A stretch of 64,000 nt of DNA from Campylobacter concisus (GCF_003048775.2 NZ_CP049272.1:186001-250000), one strand, 5' to 3'. Positions 34,969-43,770 are shown, counted from the stretch's first letter. Notes: a model not told the origin generated them from the sequence alone. Numbers and translations: made by a program.

Positions 34969-36470
34969 AGTCTTTAAGGTGTACTACTTACGGCGATGGG
35001 CTAAAGATAATTGACGTTGAGTCTATCTTCTCTCGCGGGCTTCCTGGTTTTAGCATCGTTGGGCTTGCAAGCACAAGCATCAAAGAGAGCACAGAACGCG
35101 TAAAGGCAGCGCTTCTGGCACTTGATTTTTCTTTTCCAGCACAAAAGATAACCATAAATTTATCCCCTTCAGATCTGCCAAAAAGTGGCTCACATTTTGA
35201 CCTAGCTATCGCTATTCTTATAGCTCTTCAAAAGGCAAAAAACTTAGAGAAAATTTTTGTATTTGGCGAGCTTGGGCTTGATGGAAGCGTAAAAAGCACA
35301 GCAAATTTATTCTCAATCCTTCTTTTTTTAAGCACACAGGTAAAAAACGTAAAAGTCTTAGTACCAAAAGAGATAGCACAAAAAGCTTCTATGATCCCAA
35401 ATTTAGAGATTTATGCGGTTAGTACTCTAGAGGAAGCGATTAGGTTTTTTAATGACGCAGAATTTGCAAAAAGTATACATTTTACCGCCACTCATGAGTT
35501 ATTTTCAAACGTGATAGAAATTTCTGGCAAAAGATACGTTCCAAATTTAAACTTCGAGCTTGATTTTAAGGATGTTTTGGGTCAGGATCGCGCAAAAAGA
35601 GCCTGCGTTATTGCAGCCGTTGGTATGCACAATATTTTATTTGAAGGCAGTCCAGGTAGCGGCAAAAGTATGTGCGCAAAACGCCTAGTTTATATCATGG
35701 CGCCACAAAGCTTAGAAGAGGTGCTAAAGTCTGCCGCTTACCGCTCTTTAAATCTTCAAGATAGTGAATTTACAAGCACTAGAGCTTTTCGCTCACCACA
35801 TCATACCTCGACAAAAAGTTCAATATTTGGTGGTGGCTCAAATGTCGCAAAGATCGGTGAAATCGCACTTGCAAATGGTGGAGTGCTATTTTTTGACGAA
35901 TTTCCACACTTTTCTAAACAAGTGATCGAGAGTCTTAGAGAGCCACTTGAAGACAATCAAATCCACATCGCAAGGGTAAATTCAAAAGTGACTTATGAAA
36001 CGAAATTTATATTTGTAGCAGCTCAAAATCCATGCCCTTGCGGAAATTTATTCTCTCGCAATCTAAATTGCAAATGCAGCGAAAATGAGATAAAAAACTA
36101 TAAATCAAGAATTTCAGCTCCAGTGCTTGACCGCATTGATTTAAAAGTTGCTATGGACGAGAGCTCGCCAGGTGACAAGGCTAGTTTGAGCTCACAGCAG
36201 ATGAGTGAGATGGTCTTAAAAGCCTTTATCTTTCAAAAAAAGCGTGATCAAGATGAGCTAAATGGCAAGCTAAATGATGCACAAGTTGAAAAATTTTGTC
36301 TATTGGATAATGAAGCTAGAGAAATTTTACAAAAGGCAGCCTCGAAGTACAATCTTTCTCAAAGAGGCATAAAAAGGACACTTAGAGTGGCTAGAAGTAT
36401 CGCTGACCTTGATGAGAGCGAGCAAATTTTAAAGCCCCATATCTTAGAGGCGCTTAGTTTTAGGGCATAG
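34965..36470 (+). CDS. comM: YifB/ComM-family Mg-chelatase-like AAA+ ATPase
   Basis: A 501-residue AAA+ protein. An N-terminal Lon-protease-like domain (about 1-165; SRGLPGFSIVGLASTSIKES and LSPSDLPKSGSHFDLAIAI) precedes the Mg-chelatase-type AAA+ domain: Walker A EGSPGSGKSM (about 225-234), Walker B GVLFFDEFPHF and an arginine finger near LDRIDLKV. A Cys cluster (NPCPCG, NCKCSE) is typical of the family. ComM homologues are helicases that promote branch migration during natural transformation; the function here is inferred from family membership. It overlaps def upstream. Confidence 0.93.
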   Translation: MKSLRCTTYGDGLKIIDVESIFSRGLPGFSIVGLASTSIKESTERVKAALLALDFSFPAQKITINLSPSDLPKSGSHFDLAIAILIALQKAKNLEKIFVFGELGLDGSVKSTANLFSILLFLSTQVKNVKVLVPKEIAQKASMIPNLEIYAVSTLEEAIRFFNDAEFAKSIHFTATHELFSNVIEISGKRYVPNLNFELDFKDVLGQDRAKRACVIAAVGMHNILFEGSPGSGKSMCAKRLVYIMAPQSLEEVLKSAAYRSLNLQDSEFTSTRAFRSPHHTSTKSSIFGGGSNVAKIGEIALANGGVLFFDEFPHFSKQVIESLREPLEDNQIHIARVNSKVTYETKFIFVAAQNPCPCGNLFSRNLNCKCSENEIKNYKSRISAPVLDRIDLKVAMDESSPGDKASLSSQQMSEMVLKAFIFQKKRDQDELNGKLNDAQVEKFCLLDNEAREILQKAASKYNLSQRGIKRTLRVARSIADLDESEQILKPHILEALSFRA

Positions 36471-36471
36471 A

Positions 36472-37866
36472 ATGAAAAATTTATATTTAGACACGAGAGT
36501 TTTAGACGAGCGAGCAGGCAAGAAATTTAACCTCAGTGAAGAAATTTTAATGGAAAATGCAGCCGCCGGCATAGCAAATTTCGTACGTAAGAAATTTAAA
36601 AAAGGTATGAGAATACTAGGCATTTGTGGAAGTGGCAATAACGGTGCTGACGTACTTTGTGCTTTAAGGATGTTAGAGGGCGAGTTTGAATGCGAATTTA
36701 TCTTAGCTAGTCAGAATTTAAAGCCACTAGCCATTAAGCAGCTTGAGCGAGCTAAATCTGCTGGCGTGTGTGAAAGTAAAGATGTAGAAAATAGCTTAAA
36801 TGGTGCAAAATGCGTCATAGACGGGCTTTTTGGTTCAGGGCTAAATAGAAATTTAGACGAAAAGCACATAGAGCTCATCTCAAAAATAAATGCCAGCCTC
36901 GCTTACATCATCGCTTGTGACGTATCAAGCGGGCTAAGTAGCGATGGCAAGGTGCTTGGTGCTTGCGTAAAAGCAGACATCACGATCACGATGGGAGCTA
37001 GAAAGCTTGGGCTTTATAGCGACGCTGCAAAAGACTTTGTTGGCAAGGTAAAGCTCGCTACTCTTGGCATAAGCGCTCAAAACTATGAGTGCGAAAGCGA
37101 CTATCATTTGCTTGAAAAATGCGACCTTGTGCTTCCAAATAGAAAAAATCAGTGCGTAAATAAGGGCGACTTTGGCCATGCTTTTATCATATCTGGCGAG
37201 CACATAGGAGCTAGTAAGCTTTGTGCAAAGGCGGCATTTGCCTTTGGGGCTGGGCTAGTTAGCATCATAGGCGAGCAGGACTTAAATTTACCAACGCAGA
37301 TCATGCAAGCAAGTAAGATAAGCGATAAAATGAACGCTGGAGCCGTTGGCATGGGGCTTGGTGAAAATGGTATAGAAAAGCTTGATGCGCAAATTTTAAA
37401 GGGTAAAAAGCTAGTGCTTGACGCTGATATCTTTTATAGCTTAAAAGTGCTTGATCTACTAAACGAAAACTGTGTCTTAACGCCCCATCCAAAGGAATTT
37501 TGCTCACTTTTAAAGCTTTGTAATATAGCAGATATCGATGTAAAAACATTACAAGAAAATAGATTTGCTTATGCTAAGTCTTGGAGCGAGAAATTTAAGG
37601 CTGTGCTAGTACTTAAAGGCACAAATACGATAATCGCTAAAGACGGACAAATTTATATCATGCCTTATGGTAAAAATATACTTGCAAAAGGTGGCAGTGG
37701 TGACGTGCTAAGCGGACTTGTACTTGCTCTTTTAGCTCAAGGTTACGAGCCACTGGATGCTGCCATCTCGGCTACACTAGCTCATGCGCTTAGCCTTAGA
37801 AATTTTGGCAAAAACAGCTACGCGCTCGAGCCAACAGACATTATAAAAGGAGTAAAATGCTTATGA
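36472..37866 (+). CDS. nnr: Bifunctional NAD(P)HX epimerase / ADP(or ATP)-dependent NAD(P)HX dehydratase
   Basis: Repairs hydrated NADH and NADPH. The 464-residue protein has an N-terminal epimerase domain (about 1-200; ILMENAAAGIANFV, GICGSGNNGADVLCALRML and AYIIACDVSSGL) and a C-terminal carbohydrate-kinase-like dehydratase domain (about 215-464; KGDFGHAFIISGEHIGASKLCAKAAF, VLTPHPKEF, VLKGTNTII and the ILAKGGSGDVLSGLVLALLAQG catalytic loop). Both domains look complete. It starts one base after the comM stop and its end overlaps purN by 10 bp. Confidence 0.95.
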   Translation: MKNLYLDTRVLDERAGKKFNLSEEILMENAAAGIANFVRKKFKKGMRILGICGSGNNGADVLCALRMLEGEFECEFILASQNLKPLAIKQLERAKSAGVCESKDVENSLNGAKCVIDGLFGSGLNRNLDEKHIELISKINASLAYIIACDVSSGLSSDGKVLGACVKADITITMGARKLGLYSDAAKDFVGKVKLATLGISAQNYECESDYHLLEKCDLVLPNRKNQCVNKGDFGHAFIISGEHIGASKLCAKAAFAFGAGLVSIIGEQDLNLPTQIMQASKISDKMNAGAVGMGLGENGIEKLDAQILKGKKLVLDADIFYSLKVLDLLNENCVLTPHPKEFCSLLKLCNIADIDVKTLQENRFAYAKSWSEKFKAVLVLKGTNTIIAKDGQIYIMPYGKNILAKGGSGDVLSGLVLALLAQGYEPLDAAISATLAHALSLRNFGKNSYALEPTDIIKGVKCL

Positions 37867-38444
37867 AAAAAATAGCCGTACTTTTTAGCGGTAGTGGCTC
37901 AAATTTAGAAGCGATACTTAAAAAAGTTCATAATCAAATTTTTAATGGTATAAAAATCGAAGTTTGCCTTTGTATCTGCAACAAGCCAGGCGCATACGGC
38001 ATAGAGCGTGCTAATAAATTTGGGCTTGATACGACGATAATAGAGAGTGCCAAATTTGCAAATAGAGAAGAATTTGACGCTGCAGTTGTGGAGCAAATTT
38101 TAAAAAGCGGCGCTGAACTAACAGTGCTTGCTGGATTTATGAGGATATTAACTCCTGTTTTTACATCAAAGATAAAAGCAATAAATTTACATCCTTCCAT
38201 ATTGCCACTTTTTAAAGGCGCTCATGCGATAAAAGAGAGCTTTGAGAGCGATATGATGATAGGCGGTGTGAGCGTGCACTACGTGAGCGAGGAGCTTGAC
38301 GGAGGTAAACTCATCGCACAAAGGGCGTTTGAAAGAGAAGATGGTATGAGCTTAGAGGATTGGGAGAGCAAAATCCATGCGATAGAGCATGAAATTTTGC
38401 CTGATAGCATAATAAAAATTTTAACAAAGGAAGCAAATGTTTGA
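37857..38444 (+). CDS. purN: Phosphoribosylglycinamide formyltransferase
   Basis: Transfers a formyl group from 10-formyl-THF to GAR in purine synthesis. The 195-residue protein starts KKIAVLFSGSGSNLEAIL, with the phosphate-binding loop near residues 8-14. It has the catalytic triad in ILTPVFTSKIKAINLHPSILPLFKGAHAIKE (Asn, His near 109-110) and SVHYVSEELDGGKLIAQRAF (Asp). I keep the ATG at 37857 because AAGGAG is four bases upstream; a second ATG six bases later is also possible. Its end overlaps the terC-family gene by 8 bp. Confidence 0.96.
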   Translation: MLMKKIAVLFSGSGSNLEAILKKVHNQIFNGIKIEVCLCICNKPGAYGIERANKFGLDTTIIESAKFANREEFDAAVVEQILKSGAELTVLAGFMRILTPVFTSKIKAINLHPSILPLFKGAHAIKESFESDMMIGGVSVHYVSEELDGGKLIAQRAFEREDGMSLEDWESKIHAIEHEILPDSIIKILTKEANV

Positions 38445-39159
38445 ATGGTTTAGTTCGCCAGAAGCGTGGATATCACTACTTACGTTAACTGGCTTAGAGA
38501 TAGTTTTAGGCATAGATAATATTATATTTATCGCTATTTTGGTAGGTAAACTACCTCCAGAGCAGCGCGGCAGTGGTAGGATTGTCGGCCTAGGGCTAGC
38601 TATGGTGACTAGAATTTTACTTTTACTTTCATTGTTTTGGATCATGAAGCTTACAAAGCCACTCTTTACTATCGCAGAATTTAGCATAAGCGGCCGAGAT
38701 TTGGTGCTTATACTAGGTGGCCTATTTTTACTTGTAAAATCAACCCTTGAAATACATTCTAGTGTTTCTGGTGAAGGCGAAGAGCATAAAAATAGCAAAA
38801 AATCACATGCAAATTTCTTGGTTATTGTAAGCGAGATAGCTGTTTTGGATATTGTTTTTTCTCTTGATAGTGTTATCACGGCTGTTGGAATGGCCGAGCA
38901 TATAGAGATAATGATCATAGCTGTTATTTTAGCAGTTGGTGTAATGATGGTAGCGTCAAAAGGTATTTCTAATTTTGTAGATAATAACCCAACTATAAAA
39001 ATTTTAGCACTTGCATTTTTGGTGCTTGTGGGCATGACGCTCGTTGCTGAAGGATTAGGATTTCATATTCCAAAGGGATATATATATTTTGCGATGGCAT
39101 TTTCATTGGCAGTGGAAAGTATAAATATCTATGCAAAAAAGAAAGCAATAGCTAAATAA
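38437..39159 (+). CDS. TerC/YkoY-family integral membrane protein
   Basis: A 240-residue inner-membrane protein with about seven helices. The family marks are LTGLEIVLGIDNIIFIAILVGKLP in the first helix (acidic residues in the membrane) and the internal repeat AVLDIVFSLDSVITAVGMAEH after the hydrophilic loop. TerC-family proteins are named for tellurium resistance. Several members, such as Alx/MntP-type alkaline-induced proteins, have been linked to manganese export, so a metal ion role is plausible. It is the last gene of the tig-to-terC rightward run. Confidence 0.9.
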   Translation: MFEWFSSPEAWISLLTLTGLEIVLGIDNIIFIAILVGKLPPEQRGSGRIVGLGLAMVTRILLLLSLFWIMKLTKPLFTIAEFSISGRDLVLILGGLFLLVKSTLEIHSSVSGEGEEHKNSKKSHANFLVIVSEIAVLDIVFSLDSVITAVGMAEHIEIMIIAVILAVGVMMVASKGISNFVDNNPTIKILALAFLVLVGMTLVAEGLGFHIPKGYIYFAMAFSLAVESINIYAKKKAIAK

Positions 39160-39587
39160 TATTTTTACGACGATGAAAAGCTAATGATATGATGGATAAA
39201 ATGTTAATCAAAAAATTTTAGCCCGAAAAGATAAATATGTTTAAATTTGAAGGTAAAATTTTGATAAGCATAAAATGCATAATAGATAATAGGTCGATAT
39301 TTATTCCTTTGTAATATTAGTTAAAATATTCGTGCCAGGATACTTAAAAATCCGTGAAATAAAGGTTATGCTTTATGGTTGGGTAATAAGATAGAGAAGT
39401 ATAAAAAGCTGACTTTTGTAAAAAAATTATGTATTTTGTGAAGTATTAATTAATATTTTTGATTGAATTATCTTTTATATATAATTTCTATTAATTTAAG
39501 TGTTTTTTAATTGACTTTATAAAAAAAACAAGTTAAAATACGACTTTTTAATGAGGTAGTGGCATAAACTTACAAACACGACTCAGG
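39160..39587. other. 428-bp intergenic region before the tRNA array
   Basis: AT-rich spacer without a credible gene. The only functional signals seen are the promoter at 39511-39539 for the tRNA array. No terminator hairpin of note follows the terC-family gene. Confidence 0.5.
39511..39539 (+). promoter_or_regulatory. Sigma70-type promoter of the tRNA array
   Basis: TTGACT at 39511-39516 and TAAAAT at 39534-39539 are separated by exactly 17 bp, and transcription would begin about 40 bp before tRNA-Pro. A -35 this close to consensus is unusual for this AT-rich genome and fits strong stable-RNA expression. Confidence 0.65.
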
Positions 39588-39665
39588 CGGGGTGTAGCGC
39601 AGTCTGGTTAGCGCATCTGGTTTGGGACCAGAGGGCCGAAGGTTCGAATCCTTTCACCCCGACCA
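39588..39665 (+). tRNA. tRNA-Pro (TGG)
   Basis: Complete cloverleaf: acceptor CGGGGTG/CACCCCG, A73, encoded CCA, anticodon TGG in loop TTTGGGA. First gene of the array. Confidence 0.95.
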
Positions 39666-39673
39666 TGTTAAAT

Positions 39674-39751
39674 GGTGAGTGTAGCTCAGTCGGTTAGAGC
39701 ATCAGATTGTGGTCCTGAGGGTCGTGGGTTCGATTCCCATCACTCACCCCA
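39674..39751 (+). tRNA. tRNA-His (GTG)
   Basis: Cloverleaf with anticodon GTG in loop TTGTGGT. The extra G-1 at 39674 pairs with C73, the identity element of tRNA-His, giving an eight-base acceptor pairing. CCA is encoded. Confidence 0.95.
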
Positions 39752-39757
39752 TTTTGG

Positions 39758-39834
39758 GCGCTCGTAGCTCAATTGGATAGAGCGACAGACTTCGGATCTG
39801 TAGGTTATGGGTTCGACTCCTATCGGGCGCGCCA
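39758..39834 (+). tRNA. tRNA-Arg (TCG)
   Basis: Acceptor GCGCTCG/CGGGCGC with one G-T pair, G73, encoded CCA; anticodon loop CTTCGGA with anticodon TCG. Confidence 0.94.
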
Positions 39835-39849
39835 CTTAAAATACTTTAT

Positions 39850-39926
39850 GCGCTCATAGCTCAGCTGGATAGAGCAACGGCCTTCTAAGCCGTAGGCCTC
39901 AGGTTCGAATCCTGATGGGCGTACCA
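39850..39926 (+). tRNA. tRNA-Arg (TCT)
   Basis: Acceptor GCGCTCA/TGGGCGT, A73, encoded CCA; anticodon loop CTTCTAA with anticodon TCT, reading AGA/AGG. Similar in body to the preceding tRNA-Arg, which suggests old duplication. Confidence 0.94.
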
Positions 39927-39941
39927 CTTTATTATTGTTGT

Positions 39942-40026
39942 GCGGATGTGGTGAAATTGGCAGACACGCCAGACTTAGGATCTGGTGCCCCACGGCGTGA
40001 AGGTTCAAGTCCTTTCATCCGCACCA
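39942..40026 (+). tRNA. tRNA-Leu (TAG)
   Basis: Class II tRNA (85 nt) with a long variable arm (GTGCCCCACGGCGT), acceptor GCGGATG/CATCCGC, A73 and encoded CCA; anticodon TAG. Confidence 0.95.
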
Positions 40027-40113
40027 TTCTTTTTTATAATCTGAAACAATCTTATGTCATTAAAATTAAGGTTAGCCTTGATTGTAGAAAATATTAGATA
40101 TTTTTATTGTTCC

Positions 40114-40142
40114 TTGACATGTAATAATGTTTTTTGTATAAT
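40114..40142 (+). promoter_or_regulatory. Consensus sigma70 promoter inside the tRNA array
   Basis: TTGACA (40114-40119) and TATAAT (40137-40142), both perfect consensus, with a 17-bp spacer and a T-rich tract before the -10. It lies 22 bp before the mature tRNA-Lys 5' end and would drive the second part of the array. Confidence 0.8.
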
Positions 40143-40164
40143 CTCAATTCTTTTTTAAGCAAAT

Positions 40165-40240
40165 GTCTTGCTAGCTCAGTCGGTAGAGCATCTCACTTTT
40201 AATGAGGGGGCCGTTGGTTCGAATCCAACGCAGGACACCA
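40165..40240 (+). tRNA. tRNA-Lys (TTT)
   Basis: Acceptor GTCTTGC/GCAGGAC, A73, encoded CCA; anticodon loop CTTTTAA with anticodon TTT. Confidence 0.95.
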
Positions 40241-40253
40241 TTTTTGGGTTTAT

Positions 40254-40329
40254 GACCCTTTCGTCTAGTGGCTCAGGACTCTACTTTCTCTGTGTAGAAA
40301 CAGAGGTTCAAATCCTCTAAGGGTCGCCA
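40254..40329 (+). tRNA. Aberrant tRNA-like gene, Glu-like with CTC at the anticodon position; isotype uncertain
   Basis: Acceptor GACCCTT/AAGGGTC (7 bp), T-arm AGAGG/CCTCT and D-arm GTC/GAC are perfect, with G73 and encoded CCA. The anticodon arm (CTACT/TGTAG) has a T-T mismatch at the pair closing the loop, and the loop TTCTCTG puts CTC at 34-36 with T37 and G38, where purine 37 is the rule. The D-loop (TAGTGGCTCAG) and body resemble the tRNA-Glu genes in this window, which however have A73. It may be a decayed or specialised tRNA-Glu. An unusual tRNA-Gln is less likely from the loop. Confidence 0.6.
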
Positions 40330-40347
40330 GATGTTTTTAAATTTTTA

Positions 40348-40423
40348 GGTCGCTTAGCTCAGTTGGTAGAGCGCCACCCTTACAAGGTGGATGTCATAAG
40401 TTCGAGTCTTATAGCGACCACCA
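40348..40423 (+). tRNA. tRNA-Val (TAC)
   Basis: Acceptor GGTCGCT/AGCGACC, A73, encoded CCA; anticodon loop CTTACAA with anticodon TAC. Confidence 0.95.
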
Positions 40424-40431
40424 TTTTAGGT

Positions 40432-40508
40432 GCAGCGGTAGTTCAGTTGGTTAGAATGCCGCCCTGTCACGGCGGAGGTCGCGGGTTCGAGCCCCGTCCG
40501 CTGCGCCA
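40432..40508 (+). tRNA. tRNA-Asp (GTC)
   Basis: Acceptor GCAGCGG/CCGCTGC, G73 as required for AspRS, encoded CCA; anticodon loop CTGTCAC with anticodon GTC. Confidence 0.95.
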
Positions 40509-40629
40509 TCTTTTAAACCTTAGGTTAAGGTCGTGTCTAATAAAGCACCCATTATTGAGTGTCAAATTAAATTTTAAGATTATAAGTTCTAAGATAACAC
40601 TTTAAGATTTATTATTACTATTTAATCTT

Positions 40630-40705
40630 GCCTCGTTAGCTCAGTTGGTAGAGCATATCACTCTTAATGATGGGGTCGTAGGTTCGAGGCCTACACGGGG
40701 CACCA
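40630..40705 (+). tRNA. tRNA-Lys (CTT)
   Basis: Acceptor GCCTCGT/ACGGGGC with one T-G pair, A73, encoded CCA; anticodon loop CTCTTAA with anticodon CTT. It follows a 121-bp spacer from tRNA-Asp in which no clear promoter was seen. Confidence 0.93.
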
Positions 40706-40713
40706 TCCATTTT

Positions 40714-40788
40714 GGCCCATTCGTCTAGCGGTTAGGACACCAGCCTCTCACGTTGGTAACACGAGTTCGAGTCTCGTATGGGTCACCA
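40714..40788 (+). tRNA. tRNA-Glu (CTC)
   Basis: Acceptor GGCCCAT/ATGGGTC, A73, encoded CCA; anticodon stem CCAGC/GTTGG and loop CTCTCAC with anticodon CTC. The body is nearly the same as the tRNA-Glu (TTC) at 22 kb apart from the anticodon arm. Confidence 0.94.
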
Positions 40789-41372
40789 TTTTTCTAATCC
40801 TTGTTACTTTTCAATTTGTTACATAGAAATTTTTATAGAAAATTTCTTAAAAATGTATACTTATTTGCTTAGCAAATTGCTACTAAAAACGTAAAAACCA
40901 ATTTTTATAATATTGTGCTTAATGAGTGTGTATTAAGCGATAAATTCTAGAAGTTAGCTTGTAGTAAGCTAAAAAATCTTTATAAATATAATAAAAGTAC
41001 ATCATAGAAACGTGATTACATAGCGTTATAAGTTTTTTGCTTTGATCTATTGGACAAAAAACTTATAAGCATTTTTAATTTTTAAGCTTATAAAACATAA
41101 AACAGCTATATTTGGTAATAAAATGGCCAATTCTCTTGTTTATGAGAAAGGTACTTAAAATTTTTAAGATCATACCAGCCATGCTCGTGCGTTAAAAATA
41201 CATTAAGGCTTACGATAAATATAGTTCTTTTTATAATATAAAGAGTATTTGGTGGCAATGTAAAAAATATTAAAGACTCAATTATAAAGAAAGCTCAATT
41301 TAAATAGCAAAAATAAAGCCTACTAATTTTAAGCTCAAATATAAAACTAGCAAACAAGCTATCTTTTTGTAT
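40789..41372. other. 584-bp intergenic region between the tRNA array and pflA
   Basis: No credible open frame on either strand. A T-tract follows the last tRNA and may help to end transcription. The one clear structure is the 14-bp inverted repeat at 41026-41068. No tmRNA, SRP RNA or 6S-like sequence was recognised. Confidence 0.5.
41026..41068. repeat. 14-bp perfect inverted repeat with 15-nt loop
   Basis: TTATAAGTTTTTTG at 41026-41039 is the exact reverse complement of 41055-41068. It is AT-rich and could be a bidirectional terminator between the rightward tRNA array and the leftward nuo-pflA operon, or an unnamed hairpin RNA. Confidence 0.6.
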
Positions 41373-43748
41373 TTAGTTTTTGCCTATCATATCAAGCTTA
41401 GCTTTGCAAGCATCTTTATACGGGCTTACAAAATTTGAGTCAGAGCACTCATTTAAATAAGTCCTAGCTAACTTAAACTGCTTTTGTCTTATATAAATTT
41501 CACTTATCAAATTTAAAGCGTGTAAGCGGTCTTCTGGTCCAAGTTTCATATTTAGTATAAATTTCACCTCATCAAGTGCCTCATCTAGGTTATCTGTCTT
41601 TAATAATGCTTCTGAGTAGTTAAAATTTATCTTTGGCGAAAATGTATTTATCTTGGCTTTTGTTTGTAGCTCTAGAGCTTTTTTAGCATACGTTGTAGCT
41701 ATGGCGTAGTCATTACTTTTCATCGCATAGTCACTTATGGCTGTATATGCTTCGATAATCTTAAAGTCTTGGCCTCTTAGCTGCTCGATAGCGCTTATGG
41801 TTGAGATCGCCTCCGTAAAGCGTTTTAATGCAAGCAATGAGTAAAACCTGTCAAAAAGAGATGGTGTTGGATCTGAGTATTCGACTGATGAGCCAAGTGA
41901 AAGTGCGTCATTTGCGGCAATGATCGCATGCTCGTAGTCTTTGTTTTTATATAAAATTTTGCTCAAATTTACCAGCCATTCGACTCTATCTTCTAAATTT
42001 TCATCCTTTGCATGAGCTTTTGCCAGCTCAAGTGCATCGTTGTAGCGGGCCGTTCTGTAATAGCAATTAAAGAGCTTAAATTGTGGTAATGAGATTTTAT
42101 TTATATCGTAGTTTTCAAGCAAATTTATAACAGCCGTACAATCATCTTTTATAAAATACTCTTTTGTAAGCTCTAGCGCAGCCTCATTTATCAGCTCCAT
42201 TGCCTTACTTAAATTTCCATCTTTTGCCATGGTTTTGTAAGATAGTGCATCGGAGAATTTGCGCTCTTTAATATCCAGCTCAAGCTCGCTTATTAGAGCC
42301 TTTTGGCTAATATTTGTTCCAGCATATTTTTCAATTAGCTCTTTATATCTTGCATGAAGTGCAGTTGCATTTTTATCCTCTTCTTCAAAGAATAATCCAT
42401 CTTTTGCCTTGGTGACTTCATCGATATAATCACCATATTTAAACTCTGTCTCATATCTATTTAAGTATTCGTATGCTTTTTTCTCATCTTTTGTTTTGGC
42501 TAGATTTAGTGCTAAATTTTTTAAAGCAACTTCATAAAAATCTTTCGTCCTATCGCTATTATTTATCAAAATTTCATAAATTTTAGCAGCCACATCAGGC
42601 ATATCTTTACTTGCAAATGTGGTTGCAAGATTCATCGACTTTGTTGGGTTATTCATAAAAAATTTTTCATTCGCATTTGCGATTTTTAGTATAAATTTCT
42701 TTGCTTCATCAAATTTTTCTTTATCGATATTTGCATCAGCTAGGCTTAGTGCTGCTCTACTTGCAAGGTCGATGTCATTTGTGGAGTAAAGCACTTTTTC
42801 ATAGTCTTTTAGCGCCTCTTTTTGTCTGCCTATCTTGTAGAGATAATCAGCATAATCAAGCGCTGCAAGTTTTGTAAATTTTGAGTTTGCGTGCTCTTCG
42901 TTTAAGATATCAAGCATATATTTTGCATCACTTGCGATGCTATCTTTTAGGTAGGCTCTGGCGATCAGATATAGCACCTCCGGATAGTTTTCATCAGATG
43001 GGAATTTTCTGATCCAAGCCCTACCTTCGCTTACGATATCTTTTGGCTCGATCTCTTCAAACTCATTTTTTGTCTCAAAAATTTTATCAAGAGCCCTTAG
43101 ACGAAATAGTAAAAATTCACTTGAAAAAAGGCTATTTGGATGCCTTTTTATCGCTGTTTGAGTATCTTTTACTACATTTTCATAAGCGCCCTTTTCATAA
43201 GCTCTTTTTATGCTTATGTAGATATCAATGTCATTACTATCAAGTCCAGCAATAGGAGCTTTGTTAAGATCAAGCGCTCCGATACTAGGATTTAGCATAT
43301 CTTTAAAATCAGGTTTAAAATTTAGCCCAGACTTTCTCTTGCTATTTTCACTGAGCGAAGTATCTATAATTATGCTAAAGTGTTTTGAAATGGTTGTTTT
43401 TGGGCTATCTTGTACGTTTTGGCTATTATAAAGCTCAGTTTTTATATTTAGCAGTTTTGACGGTGCTTTTGGCATTATGACGATAAAAAGCTTACCATCT
43501 TGCTTTTTATATTTTATATCCATTAATGGCAGTGTCGTATCTTCAATTTTTGGCAAAATTTCATCATCAAGCATGCAGACATAGCGTTTGGTGTCGTAAG
43601 CTAAAATTTGCTCCACACATTCAAATTCTTGCTCATCGCTTAGCTGAAGAACGCTATAAGGTTTATCACCATTTGCGCCGCTATTTAGGCTAAGATTAAA
43701 AGCGGTTAGATAAAGCGGAAAAAATAAAATAATTAAGAGCTTTTTCAT
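41373..43748 (-). CDS. pflA: TPR-repeat flagellar motor disk protein PflA
   Basis: A 791-residue exported protein. The signal peptide (MKKLLIILFFPLYLTAF) is followed by a unique N-terminal domain and then tetratricopeptide-like helix pairs over most of the length. Visible examples are YADYLYKIGRQKEALKDYEKVLYSTNDIDLA and KTDNLDEALDEVKFILNM. I place the start at ATG 43748; an upstream in-frame ATG at 43802 would lie inside nuoN. C. jejuni PflA (paralysed flagella) is a TPR protein of about this length encoded just after nuoN, and forms part of the periplasmic disks that scaffold the flagellar motor. The assignment rests on that synteny plus the repeats. Confidence 0.85.
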   Translation of the reverse strand: MKKLLIILFFPLYLTAFNLSLNSGANGDKPYSVLQLSDEQEFECVEQILAYDTKRYVCMLDDEILPKIEDTTLPLMDIKYKKQDGKLFIVIMPKAPSKLLNIKTELYNSQNVQDSPKTTISKHFSIIIDTSLSENSKRKSGLNFKPDFKDMLNPSIGALDLNKAPIAGLDSNDIDIYISIKRAYEKGAYENVVKDTQTAIKRHPNSLFSSEFLLFRLRALDKIFETKNEFEEIEPKDIVSEGRAWIRKFPSDENYPEVLYLIARAYLKDSIASDAKYMLDILNEEHANSKFTKLAALDYADYLYKIGRQKEALKDYEKVLYSTNDIDLASRAALSLADANIDKEKFDEAKKFILKIANANEKFFMNNPTKSMNLATTFASKDMPDVAAKIYEILINNSDRTKDFYEVALKNLALNLAKTKDEKKAYEYLNRYETEFKYGDYIDEVTKAKDGLFFEEEDKNATALHARYKELIEKYAGTNISQKALISELELDIKERKFSDALSYKTMAKDGNLSKAMELINEAALELTKEYFIKDDCTAVINLLENYDINKISLPQFKLFNCYYRTARYNDALELAKAHAKDENLEDRVEWLVNLSKILYKNKDYEHAIIAANDALSLGSSVEYSDPTPSLFDRFYSLLALKRFTEAISTISAIEQLRGQDFKIIEAYTAISDYAMKSNDYAIATTYAKKALELQTKAKINTFSPKINFNYSEALLKTDNLDEALDEVKFILNMKLGPEDRLHALNLISEIYIRQKQFKLARTYLNECSDSNFVSPYKDACKAKLDMIGKN

Positions 43749-43770
43749 GTCGCAATTATAGTTAAATTTT

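Noticed and set aside
40254-40329. Ordinary tRNA-Gln
   Set aside because: The loop has CTC at its centre and no TTG or well-placed CTG; the anticodon stem is mispaired.
39588-40788. tRNA array as an integration site for a prophage or island
   Set aside because: No integrase, attachment repeat or foreign-looking gene on either side; the neighbours are housekeeping genes.
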